Source of the DNA: Membranipora membranacea
Lineage: Eukaryota > Bryozoa > Gymnolaemata > Cheilostomatida > Membraniporidae
Length of the DNA: 64,000 nucleotides
Direction: 5' to 3'
Assembly (NCBI GenBank): GCA_914767715.1
Contig: OU612070.1
Coordinates: 10,309,501-10,373,500 of the forward strand
Positions within the stretch are counted from its first letter, which is position 1. Each line of letters opens with the position of its first letter. Positions 50,346-62,258 of the stretch are shown piece by piece. Below the pieces are notes generated by a model. It did no database searches and was not told the origin of the DNA. It saw nothing but the letters and a program-made list of their open reading frames with translations. The position numbers and the translations under genes are program-made.

Positions 50346-50592
50346 GTAAATGTTACCTAGCCTGAAATATTGCTACTTCCCCCTTGTACACTTTACTCCA
50401 TTGAGGTACCTGATATAAATGGATTAAATTTGACAATAACAAAATACTATTAGTGATGAGTTGACAATGTATTTTAATTGCATGATATTGAAATAGCTCC
50501 GCACCCTTGTAGTCTCTTGTCTTGTCCTCTTGAATATGGGATTTGTTTCCCCTTTATTATTGAACCTCGTTGCTTGCAGATAGTCAACCGAA

Positions 50593-53500
50593 ATGGGTAA
50601 CAAACAGAGTCAAGCAGATAAAATAAGATCAGGTCAGGGCAACGACCTTAAAACAGAGAAACTGGGTAAGTTTATTCCGTCCAAAGAACATTTTCCAACA
50701 GCATCGAGGGAATATTGTTAAATTTTATGCTGTTCCATTTAAAAACTCAATTTGATTTAAATTGTACCTGTTAGAAGCGCCTGATCTTTGCAAACAGGCA
50801 GTGTTGACATTCCATTAACAACCAATGGTTACTGATAAAATACATGCGTGGCACTTGACAGACCACTCAAACTAGATCCGAATTACTGTGCACACAATCC
50901 AGGCAGGTAAAACAAAATTCACATACTGGCTACCCAAAGACCAAAGCATTTCATATTCTGGCACTTGAATATGATATGTTGATTCAGATTCACATGGTAA
51001 AAAAATCCAATGCTCTACCTGGTATGAATTATTGATGGTGGAAAGGGTGCCTCTCATGAGGGAAGGTAACTCTCATTCTATGCATTATGACGACACAGTG
51101 AAAAGGATGTGCAATACAAGAAACAAGCACTTCCTGTTCACTGTGACATCATAATGCTGAGAATGATTGAGTTACCTTCCCTTATGAGAGGCACTCTTTC
51201 GATCATCAATAATTCATGCCATGAAGGGCATTAAATTGTTTTACCGTTCAAATCTGACTTAACTTTTTTGTAAGTATCTCTGACCTGACTATAACCAAGG
51301 ATTTAGAGACTCTAACTCCTTGCTATAACATGCATTGGTCTTTGGGTAGTCTTTAAGTTAATGGCTATCTTTAAACTCAGACACTACCTCACATTCTATG
51401 TGGCACCTCTCTCATACTTGTGGGGCGCTGATACATGTGTTTGCTGGTTTGATGCCTTCACATTCCCCTGTATATTCTCTTAAATACTGAGTCCTGCGAA
51501 ACCATCTCTCTTTTCATTTGTTTTCTTATCACAGTTTACGATGAGCGAAACATACTTGCTCTCTTTTCACAGTATATGATGAGCGATACATACTTGAGTT
51601 CAAACGTGATTATTATCTGAACACAAAGTTTGATCTGAAGGGACAAGTACCACATATTGGACGCCTGGCTGATCACTACAGAAAACGATATACTGTCACC
51701 AAACACTGGGCCGATTCTGTCAAGGTATGAGAAGACGATTTATGTGAGTTAAATCAAATATATTTCGTTTCAAGAGCCTCAAAGTAACCCCCAAGCAAAG
51801 CAACAAAATTAAATTACGGTAGTAGTAGGGGTTCTTATCACCTACCCTTATTTCAATTACAATTTTATGTCTCAGAAAAATAGTTTTGTTTGTTTTCTGT
51901 TTACATTCAAGAGAATGTCAATCCTAAAAGAGTCTTGTTAAAAAGAGAAGATGTGTCTCCGTTTTCCTCTCATACCAAGTGACAGTAAGACCCAATTTTT
52001 CATGAGATGATTCAGAATGCAGTTGTTCCTGGACCTGAGGGACCCAAGTGTCCTCTAACTAAAACATTGATTATTAGTTGAGCCGGGTGATTTGAGTGTC
52101 AAACCACTGAGGCTTTCCTATTTGCCCAAACATTGAGTTGTGTTTGGAAACCGCCATTTAAACGCAAGTGACCACCAGATGTTTTTTAAGTGAGTTTAAT
52201 CCCTATTTTTCCACATCATTGGATCATAATAATACAACAGTTTCATTGTATATGTGATACACATTTTATGCTAGGAAAGCTGGAGGGTTATGGCAACAGA
52301 CTGGGCCTTATTTTCAAATATCCCATGTACTTTTCTAGAAGTTATGGCCTGAGAAAAGAAACCATAACCCTTTCCAATTTATTACTCACTCATTACTCAC
52401 TAATTAGCAAAAACAGGAGCGAAGAAGGGTGCAATGAATAATGGTGCAAACTTGTGATCTTTTAGCTCTAGGATCAATTCAGCCAGCCAGCTCCATAAAG
52501 AATGGGACTGAAGTTCACAAATGTAAACTGTGTGTCTGCATGATTGCCTGAATGGATGGCAGACATTTTTCAATGAACATTTTGCAAGTACTATAGTTAT
52601 ACCAATAACAATTCTTTAACCATATTTTGCCAATCTCATTTTGCCAATCAAATTTAGCAACAGAAATTTCGCCAATCTCATTTTGAAAAACACAATTTAC
52701 CAACCAGAACTTACCCAGTCACAATTTGCCAACACAATTACCAATTAGGTTAAATATTCTTCCCGAAATTTCTGCCTTTAAACCATCGATTGTAAGGTGT
52801 GGGTTCCGAGTCAACTGCAGGGATGGGATTAGTTTTGAACATGCGCGATTGGCACTAATTATACAGTGTTACCTTTAACACCGGTGTAGATTTCTCTATC
52901 CTCATACTTATTCTCTGTGAACATTACCCTGAGATCAATGAACTAAACCTAAAGGTTTAGTTCATTGCTGAGATGGCTATCGACCAAGTTGCCATGTTTT
53001 CAAGCAGATGAACAGGGTAACCTCAATATCAGCACCAGGAAATTTAGTCATTCAGATCATGTTATTTCAGCCTTTAACGCTATAATCAGATGAGTGATAT
53101 GAGGCAGGGTAATGAGAAGAAACTTTTACATTTTCAGGCACATGCTTTGTACTATTCTGCGGCGATTCGTAAGCCAGATTGTGATGGCTGGGCTGAGAGA
53201 GCATTCGAAATTCAACAGAACTACTTGGGTAAATGGTCAAAGATGACAAACAAAAAACAGAAACAAACAATCGCAAAATTCAAGAGAAGGCTCCAACAAA
53301 TCAGGACAAAATGTGAAAGAAACCTCAGCCAAATACCTTTTGGAGATCAAATCTCTGAGATTAACCCAGACAACAGAACTGGCTTCACTAACTCGATGCA
53401 GACTGTGTCACTAGACTGCACTTCAGATATGGTAGCTTTTGCAGGAGATATAATGGCCGAGTCTGTCAAAATTCTGAAAAAACGCCCTCCCTGTGATTTT

Positions 53501-56500
53501 TCGGTGGTAGCTATTGGTTCTCTAGCAAAAGGTGAAGCGACGCCATACTCAGATTTAGAATGTGTGATTCTCATTGAGAGAAAGTCTCCTGTAATTGAAG
53601 AGTACTTTGAAAAGCTGGCCGTGACCAGTTATTTCCTAATCACCAGTTTAGGAGAGACAACTCTCAAGTACATGGATATCACAGAACTGAAGGGATGGTT
53701 TCAGGACTTAGCACAGAGTGGATTCAAGATTGATGGACTACAAGAGGAAGCAGGAAACATACCAACAGGGAATGGTCGTCCAGAAACAAGGAATCGCTTT
53801 ATAGCTACAGCTTCAGAGTTTGCCCATATGCATGAGACCGTTCTAAACAACCCGGAGAAGGACAGGGCATTAAAAGGAGATCTAACAGCAATGCTACGGT
53901 TCACCAAAGTCATCTATCACCATCGTAAGCAAACACTGAACACTGTCTACAATAGTTTCTTGCAGTTAGTTAGGGAACAGTCAGTCTCCGAACAACGGAA
54001 ACAAATCAACATTGAAATGCTGAGGGCTGACACAACCAAGTTTAACTTTATGCCTGACAAAAAGATAGCTGACAGAGGGTTTACTATTGATGTGAAAAAA
54101 GAATTATACCGATTTCCTTCAATACTTTTGCTGGATTTGTCTGTCGTCTTTGGGTGTTCAAGCGAAAACGCATGGATAACAATCGACAAACTCGAAGCTG
54201 AAGGATACATATCAAAATATTTGCATCAGTCACTCAAGTTTATGTTAGCGTGCGCATGTTTCATACGCCTCTCTGCATATCTATTTCATGATTCCCATAA
54301 CGACAATGTTTCAGTAGCTCCCAAATCAGCAACACTGAAGAGAGAAACCTCTCAAGACAATATAGCCAAAGATCATAGGAAGTGGGCCATTCCAGAGGGG
54401 CTGTATATCGCCTTCTGTGAGGTATCAATGCCGATCAAGCAAGCGATAACAATACTCCTTTCCAACCCAGAACAATCGAACTTAGTGGAGAGCTTGAATT
54501 CACTTGACTATCCCGACAATCAGTGGGCGTTCACGTTTAGTGCTCTGTACAGTGCAGGCAGGTACATGGAGTGCTTCCATATGTTGAGGCATCATGAAGG
54601 CATTGAGAATTGTCCAGATCCACTGACTGTGCTAGCTTTGTTTGGTTCTACTTTTGATTCGTATTGGATATTAGAAACAGTCACAGATTTGCTCTTGCAG
54701 TGCTCACGCTACAGGGAAGCCTTAGAGTTTGCTTTGTATATCGACGCTGCAAAATCCAGCGAGGAAAGCAAGCTACGGTTAGGGCGATGCTATCTTAAGC
54801 TTGGGCAATATGAACAAGTGTTAGCTGTTATCTCATCATGTGGAAATGAGGTTTCCACAGATACACTATTTGTAATAGGCATAGCAAATTCTCGTGCAGG
54901 AAACCTTGAAATGGCAGAGGATCAAATAGTACAAGCTTTACAGATGTATTACGATGAGTCATCGGACGAGCTGTTTTATGACTATTATGGAAAACAGATA
55001 CCCAAAACCATACCAGCACAGAACGATGTCATGAAACCAGATTTCATCAGGTGTACAGCTGAGGACAGGCTGAGATTGATACGCTGTGGTTCACCAAATA
55101 TAATTGACTGCTTAGAACAACTTAGCATCATCTATTGGAGAAGGAATAACCATCAACTTCACAAGCACTATGACGAGAAGATTGATGAACTGCTACCTCA
55201 AGTTTATGGACAACTTGCCTTAGTTCAAGTTGCAGCCAGGCAATACAACAGTGAAGCTGTTCATCATAGCGATATGCTAAACTACGAGCAGTCAGAGAAG
55301 ATGTACCTGAAGGCATTATCACTTTATGAGGAGATGTATGGCAAGGAGCAGAATCACGATCAAGTTGCCGTAGTCCTGAGTAATTTAGGTGTTCTTCATA
55401 ACGATACCAAAGATTACAGAAAAGCTGATGATTACAGTAAGAGAGCATTAGAGATGTACAGATGTGTGTATGGAGAGACAAGTGTGGATGATAATATCAT
55501 CAGAGTAATGCGCAATCTGGGTAACACATTCCAGCTACAGAAGGATTATACACAAGCAGAGAAATGGTATAAGAAACCACTGGAGATGCTCACACAACAT
55601 CACTCCCCCCTCACAGATCACAAAGATATAGCTTATGCTTTACGCAGTCTAGGGACTTTCTATGGGTCTATAAAACAATACAGTGATGAAAACGACTATC
55701 TAATGAAATCGCTGGATATGTACAGACGGATACATGGAGAGGACAGTAATCACGAGCACATAGCGATGGTACTGAACAGTTTAGGTAACATGTTCTATAA
55801 CACAAAGGAATACAGTAAGGCCGAGAATTATTATCTACAATCACTCGCAATGCGCAGACAGATACATGGAGAGGACAGTAATCATCAGGACATAGCTAAT
55901 GTACTACAAAATCTAGGTAACATGTACTATAACACAAAGGAATACAGTAAGGCCGAGAATTATTATCTACAATCACTCTCAATGTACAGACAGATACATG
56001 GAGAGGACAGTAATCATGAGGACATTGCTAGCGTACTACACAATTTAGGTATCATGTACTATATCACAGAGGAATACCCGAAGAAATACAGTAAGGCCGA
56101 GTATCATTATCTACAATCACTCGCAATGTACAGACAGTTACATGGAGAGGACAGCAATCATGAGGACATCGCTAATGTACTACAAAATCTAGGTAACATG
56201 TACTATAACACAAAGGAATACAGTAAGGCCGAGAATTATTATCTACAATCACTCGCAATGCGCAGACAGATACATGGAGAGGACAGTAATCATGAGGAAA
56301 TAGCTAGAGTACTAAACAGCTTAGGTGACGTGTACATAAACATAAAGGAATACAGTAAGGCCGAGAATTATTATCTACAATCACTCTCAATGTCCAGACA
56401 GATACATGGAGAGGACAGTAATCATGAGGACATAGCTATGGTACTAAACAATTTAGGTAAAATGTTCTATAACACAAAGGAATACAGGAAGGCCGAGAAT

Positions 56501-58855
56501 TATTACCTACAATCACTCGCAATGTACAGACAGATACATGGAGAGGACAGTAATCATCAGGACATAGCTAATGTACTACAAAATCTAGGTAACATGTACT
56601 ATAACACAGAGGAATACAGGAAGGCCGAGAATTATTATCTACAATCACTCGCAATGCGCAGACAGATACATGGAGAGGACAGCAATCATGAGGACATAGC
56701 GATGGTACTAAACAATTTAGGTAGCATGTACTATAACACAAAGGAATACAGTAAGGCCGAGAATTATTATCTACAATCACTCGCAATGCGCAGACAGATA
56801 CATGGAGAGGACAGTAATCATCAGGACATAGCTAATGTACTACAAAATCTAGGTAACATGTACTATAACACAAAGGAATACAGTAAGGCCGAGAATTATT
56901 ATCTACAATCACTCGCAATGCGCAGACAGATACATGGAGAGGACAGTAATCATGAGGACATCGCTAATGTACTACAAAATCTAGGTAACATGTACTATAA
57001 CACAAAGGAATACAGTAAGGCCGAGAATTATTATCTACAATCACTCGCAATGCGCAGACAGATACATGGAGAGGACAGTAATCATGAGGAAATAGCTAGA
57101 GTACTAAACAGCTTAGGTGACGTGTACATAAACATAAAGGAATACAGTAAGGCCGAGAATTATTATCTACAATCACTCTCAATGTCCAGACAGATACATG
57201 GAGAGGACAGTAATCATGAGGACATAGCTATGGTACTAAACAATTTAGGTAAAATGTTCTATAACACAAAGGAATACAGGAAGGCCGAGAATTATTACCT
57301 ACAATCACTCGCAATGTACAGACAGATACATGGAGAGGACAGTAATCATCAGGACATAGCTAATGTACTACAAAATCTAGGTAACATGTACTATAACACA
57401 GAGGAATACAGGAAGGCCGAGAATTATTATCTACAATCACTCGCAATGCGCAGACAGATACATGGAGAGGACAGCAATCATGAGGACATAGCGATGGTAC
57501 TAAACAATTTAGGTAGCATGTACTATAACACAAAGGAATACAGTAAGGCCGAGAATTATTATCTACAATCACTCGCAATGCGCAGACAGATACATAGAGA
57601 AGACAGTAATCATGAGGACATAGCTAGAGTACTAAACAACTTAGGTATCATGTACATAAACATAAAGGAATACAGTAAGGCCGAGAATTATTATCTACAA
57701 TCACTCTCAATGTCCAGACAGATACATGGAGAGGACAGTAATCATGAGGAAATAGCTAGAGTACTAAACAGCTTAGGTGACGTGTACATAAACATAAAGG
57801 AATACAGTAAGGCCGAGAATTATTATCTACAATCACTCTCAATGTCCAGACAGATACATGGAGAGGACAGTAATCATGAGGACATAGCTATGGTACTAAA
57901 CAATTTAGGTAACATGTTCTATAACACAAAGGAATACAGGAAGGCCGAGAATTATTACCTACAATCACTCGCAATGTACAGACAGATACATGGAGAGGAC
58001 AGTAATCACGAGCACATAGCGATGGTACTAAACAATTTAGGTAACATGTTCTATAACACAAAGGAATACAGTAAGGCCGAGAATTATTATCTACAATCAC
58101 TCGCAATGCGCAGACAGATACATAGAGAAGACAGTAATCATGAGGACATAGCTAGAGTACTAAACAACTTAGGTATCATGTACATAAACATAAAGGAATA
58201 CAGTAAGGCCGAGAATTATTATCTACAATCACTCTCAATGTCCAGACAGATACATGGAGAGGACAGTAATCATGAGGAAATAGCTAGAGTACTAAACAGC
58301 TTAGGTGACGTGTACATAAACATAAAGGAATACAGTAAGGCCGAGAATTATTATCTACAATCACTCTCAATGTCCAGACAGATACATGGAGAGGACAGTA
58401 ATCATGAGGAAATAGCTAGAGTACTAAACAGCTTAGGTGACGTGTACATAAACATAAAGGAATACAGTAAGGCCGAAAATTATTATCTACAATCACTCTC
58501 AATGTCCAGACAGATACATGGAGAGGACAGTAATCATGAGGACATAGCTATGGTACTAAACAATTTAGGTAAAATGTTCTATAACACAAAGGAATACAGG
58601 AAGGCCGAGAATTATTACCTACAATCACTCGCAATGTACAGACAGATACATGGAGAGGACAGTAATCACGAGCACATAGCGATGGTACTATATAATATTT
58701 ATGTGAAACACAGAGCAGCCGGAGAAGTAGATAATGCTGTAGTCAGATGTAAAGAAGCCTATATGATGTATAAAGCAGTGCAGCCTGATGATGAAGACAT
58801 TCCCAGGATGAGAGAATTCCTCATCAAACATGGCATCATCAGTAGTAATGAGTAG
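50593..58855 (+). CDS. Nucleotidyltransferase-like / TPR protein, copy B, with N-myristoylation signal
   Basis: Exons 50593-50665 (within an exon from 50580), 51573-51724 and 53138-58855 chain in phase to about 1,980 residues, stop TAG. The N-terminus MGNKQSQAD fits the N-myristoylation consensus (Gly2, Ser6), implying membrane association; copy A lacks it. The second exon (YDERYILEFKRDYY, VPHIGRLADHYRKRY) matches copy A. The large exon carries AHALYYSAAIR, the NTase motif AIGSLAKGEATPYSDLE near residue 200 with GS and D-x-E intact, the helical region (DVKKELYRFPS, LACACFIRLSAYL), three degenerate TPRs and 22 near-identical 44-residue TPRs, then the same C-terminal cap as copy A (GIISSNE). 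The active-site spacing fits the Pol-beta superfamily, DUF294-like group. Substrate and role are unknown. Upstream splice choice is inferred from phase. Confidence 0.85.
50930..51349. mobile_element. Foldback element in NTase-TPR intron, copy B
   Basis: Inverted arms of about 190 bp start CTACCCAAAGACCAA and meet near 51125. Matching phrases include GCCTCTCATGAGGGAAGGTAAC with its complement, and ATGAATTATTGATG. No coding capacity. Not found in copy A, whose intron here is unalignable. Confidence 0.75.
51535..51612 (+). repeat. Duplicated 3' splice site before NTase-TPR exon, copy B
   Basis: A block of about 38 bp containing CACAG, GATGAGCG and CATACTTG occurs twice, at 51531-51558 and 51569-51596. 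Only the second acceptor (exon from 51573) keeps the reading frame; the first would shift it and stop soon after. Confidence 0.7.
51725..53137. other. Copy B NTase-TPR intron
   Basis: Unrelated to the copy A intron. Contains degenerate tandem TTTGCCAATCTCAT-type units at about 52620-52735 and a palindrome built on AATGAACTAAACC near 52938-52967. A related palindrome lies near 23104. An alternative acceptor exists near 53070. Confidence 0.5.
55718..58633 (+). repeat. 22-unit, 132-bp coding TPR array
   Basis: Twenty-two consecutive units of 44 codons, one lengthened by four codons, each of the form M-x-RQIHGEDSNH-x-x-IA-x-VL-x-LG-x-x-Y-x-EY-KAENYYLQSL. Nucleotide identity is very high. Higher-order blocks are visible: units 5-8 recur as 11-14 (792-bp spacing) and units 15-16 recur as 19-20 (528-bp spacing), indicating expansion by unequal exchange or slippage of multi-unit blocks. 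A 23rd partial unit leads into the C-terminal cap. Confidence 0.93.
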
Positions 58856-59087
58856 CTACTGCTTAACTTGGCATTACTGAAGATGTGTTGGTCATTACAC
58901 CCGCTCATTACCTACTCGTTATATCATTAACATAGTTTTATATAACCTTTTTTTATAGTCAACAGTCATACAGACAGGTTTATTGGAAATCACATTTTTT
59001 CTCACATCTTCTTTAATATGTTTTATCATTCTCTTGTAATATTTTTAGAACAGATGTTCCATATCCCCCTGTAATTGTTCCAAGTAA

Positions 59088-59093
59088 AATAAA
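59088..59093 (+). terminator. AATAAA polyadenylation signal, NTase-TPR copy B
   Basis: Canonical signal at the position equivalent to 30469-30474 in copy A. Confidence 0.6.
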
Positions 59094-59769
59094 TTTTATA
59101 CATGCAATAGCATGGAGGCGCCATTCTATTTGTTGACAGATAAGATAACGTGGCTGAGCTGTTAACAGTGATCAAAACAGAGAATCTAAATTATCCTTGC
59201 TTGATTCTGATCCTGAATCGATATATTGATCCCACTAAAGCTTCCCCCTTATGCATGTCTGTTGATTGAAGATATGGAGCAGTAGTCATTGAATTGAAGT
59301 ATTGAATATGTTGGAAGTATATAATATTTGGAAGTATTTGAATTACCTGATGCGTCTTGTAGCATACCAGCAGAAATCTCCCTCTCAAAATGGTATAGTT
59401 AGGACGCTGGTTAAATACTCGGTCGGTAATTGGTGGCCTACACTTAAGATTATGATGTCTGTTTGTCCAACTTATCAGGTAAAGGATTAGAACTGACACT
59501 TTTATATGATAAATTTAGAAATTTTCGCAAAGTTTTTGATTTGTCTCCCCTTTGACATTGTGCGGACAACACAAGATTGATATAGATACAAAAAGATATC
59601 TTACCGGTGTCAAGAAGTTCGTTCAGTGACAAGTGTTGTCATTGATATGAATTCATGGGTTATTGGTAAAATACACTTATGGTTATCTATCTTAAATTTT
59701 GGCAGCATCTAGTTATGCACTGTCTGTCATCCTAGGAACAACCTTTAAAAACTCAAAGACCAATCAAAG

Positions 59770-59803
59770 ATGCTTCTCGGCCTATTGGCTAAGATCAAAG
59801 TGT
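59770..59803 (+). ncRNA. U2 snRNA 5'-end fragment (pseudogene or SINE head)
   Basis: GCTTCTCGGCC-A-TTGGCTAAGATCAA followed by AGTGT matches the invariant first 30 or so bases of U2 snRNA with very few differences. The rest of U2, including the Sm site and 3' stem-loops, is not seen, so this is not a functional gene. It sits in a copy-B-only insertion of about 440 bp. Confidence 0.7.
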
Positions 59804-61553
59804 CATGGCCAATGGCTGATTAGTGCCTGTTTCAGTTTCTGGCAGCTTGCTGCACACTTACGTTTAGGAGGTCTACCATGGCCTCACCTCGAGGATGCAT
59901 ACTAGTTTTCTAGGATGTATCACACTCTCAGTACAAGGACTTCGGGCAACTTGCGCCCCTCTTTAGGAGCAGCCCACCCTGTGTTTTGTCATAAACAGGG
60001 CAATCATACACAGATTACCACATGTTTGTTCAAGTTCAGATATGTTCCCCATTTCCATGAGTATATATCATGGGGTTTTGTACTTTATCCTTTGTATGTA
60101 AATGTGTGATTTCTTGTCTCCGCTGTTCCAAAATATGGTCTTGGTCTGCGTTTTCATTGTATATGTATTGTATGCATGTATACTCATTGTATCCGTATTC
60201 CAATATGTATTCCAAATCATTCCTGCTGAGTCGAGCTTGTCAGCAAATGAGGGCATCCAAAGACTTCATCTTTATAATCTTGCTGAAACATCCGTATCAG
60301 AATGTTTTAGCTCATACGCAGGTCAATAACTTGTATCATCTATATAGCGGATTGAAGTAGATGGTATTGATGAAATGATCTCTGCACTTGTCCCGAAGTT
60401 TGGTTGAATCAGGGCTCGTTTTATCAAGATCGCCTTAAAGCCAAATCTGCAAATCTCTAGGTGCGACCTGGCGCTCTAACCATCCTACTTGCGCTATTTC
60501 TGTGGTTTAAAGACCGATTGCTCTTACTCTCTCTATCAGAATCATGAGTAAATACAACAGTCTTTCCTGTTGTCTCTATCAATAAGCTAGTCAGTATAAC
60601 CTGTTATCTCCGGTCTATCAATAGGCTATCAATGTCAGTATAACCTGTTATCTCCGATCTATCAATAAGGAAAAAAGACTCGCAACCTGTTCATATTATT
60701 TGGTTATTTATGCCAAAGGTTGAATATAGTTACTACATGCATACTTATCGGCAGACAGCTCCAGAGACTTGAGGAATCTAAGCTATGCTACCTTAGAGTA
60801 TATACAAATGTTGGGAGTTGCCCCTTCTCAACAACAGAGGATATAACTCCTGTCATCGTGTATTTCAATCCAAAAAATCATTTTCAAGATTTTGGTTGGA
60901 TGGGTATATATATAATTCAAGGCTTTAAAGACAAGTTTTCTGGGTTTGTCTTCAACTGTAACAAGACGGTTCCTCCAGAGGAAAAATCTTCGGACTTCTT
61001 CACTGCCTTACGAAGACATCCGCTCTCCGAGGATTGAAAATGTTCAATAACAATTAATAATCAGAGAAAAATCTCTGCGTCTACTGAAAAAATAGTCCTT
61101 TTTGTTTCAGCTGTAGAACTCTACTTGAACACAGATCAGTCATCTGTTATATAAAGCCCCTTAATTGCTGTCTATCCGATTCAGGTTTACATACTATGGA
61201 ATACCAGGACTGGGCTCTGATACCCACTCAGACTTTCTCAAGCTCTGGTGAGCCATGTTGGGTGTTGTCCCTCCTATACCACTCAATTACATAGCAGTGA
61301 TGGATATTGCACAAAAAGAGAGTCTCATTACCTAACCTTACCTTACAATAATCCATTAGTTTGAGTATAGCTTTGATTTCCGCTTCCTACATTAGTAGAA
61401 ATACTTATAGCTGTGTACTTTTGATAAATGTTAGTGATCAGTGGCCAAGTCTGCAAACTGATCCTTGATAATAACAGTGCTAGAGAATTTATCTGCTCTA
61501 CAGCCGAACCATCTTAAATATATATGTATCATAATAAGACAGCACCATAGTAA

Positions 61554-62258
61554 CACAGAGTAAGGATATACAGAGAGGACACTTCAATGATCGTTATAGT
61601 GCCTGCGGTTTTTGATTAACTGGGGGAAAATTGTGCACAGCTGGATGCGGAAAACTCATTATCTCTATATGCTATAATGTCATTTTTCTTGCAGACATCT
61701 CTGCCTTTGATGGGCCATAACTCATTCTGTATTTATCCTAAAGACTGATTTCCAACTTTGTTGGAATGTCCAACCTTCAAGCTATACACCATATCGTTTT
61801 CATTTTTTGCTAGGATACATAGGCTATGAGCTATCTGCATTCGTAAAATGAGTTTTATTATATAGATTTACGTGTGACAATTGATAAACTTCTGGTCATA
61901 AAAATTAGGAAATGTCCGTGTATTGATCCAGGCCACATGTAAATCTATATGATATAACTCATTTTTTCAAAACACAGATAGCTCATAGCCTATGTATCCT
62001 AGCAAAAAATGACAACAATATGGTGTATAGCTTGAAGGTTGGACATTCTAACACAGTTGGAATTCAGTCTTTAGGATAAATACAGAATGAATTATGGCCC
62101 ATCAAAGGTAGAGATGTCTGCAAGAAAAATGACATTATAACATATAGAGATAATGAGTTTTCGGCATCCAGCTGTGCACAATTTTCCCCCAGTTAATCAA
62201 AAACCGCAGGCACTATAACGATCATTGAAGTGTCCTCTCTGTATATCCTTACTCTGTG
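61554..62258. mobile_element. 705-bp foldback element with 7-bp target duplication
   Basis: Ends read CACAGAGTAAGGATATACAG in inverted orientation and the arms pair for roughly 300 bp each around a short centre. Direct ATAGTAA flanks the element (61547-61553 and 62259-62265). Copy A has one ATAGTAA at the matching site (about 32560). No coding capacity. It is likely a hAT-type non-autonomous element. Confidence 0.85.

Noticed and set aside
55668-58106. Repeated minus-strand frames of 60-72 residues across the TPR array
   Set aside because: They recur at multiples of 132 bp and are shadows of the plus-strand TPR units.
55718-58633. CRISPR-like regular repeats
   Set aside because: The 132-bp units are coding, contiguous without spacers, and lie in an intron-containing animal gene.
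59770-59803. Functional U2 snRNA gene
   Set aside because: Only the first 30 or so bases match. The branch-site helix beyond that, the Sm site and the 3' stems are absent.
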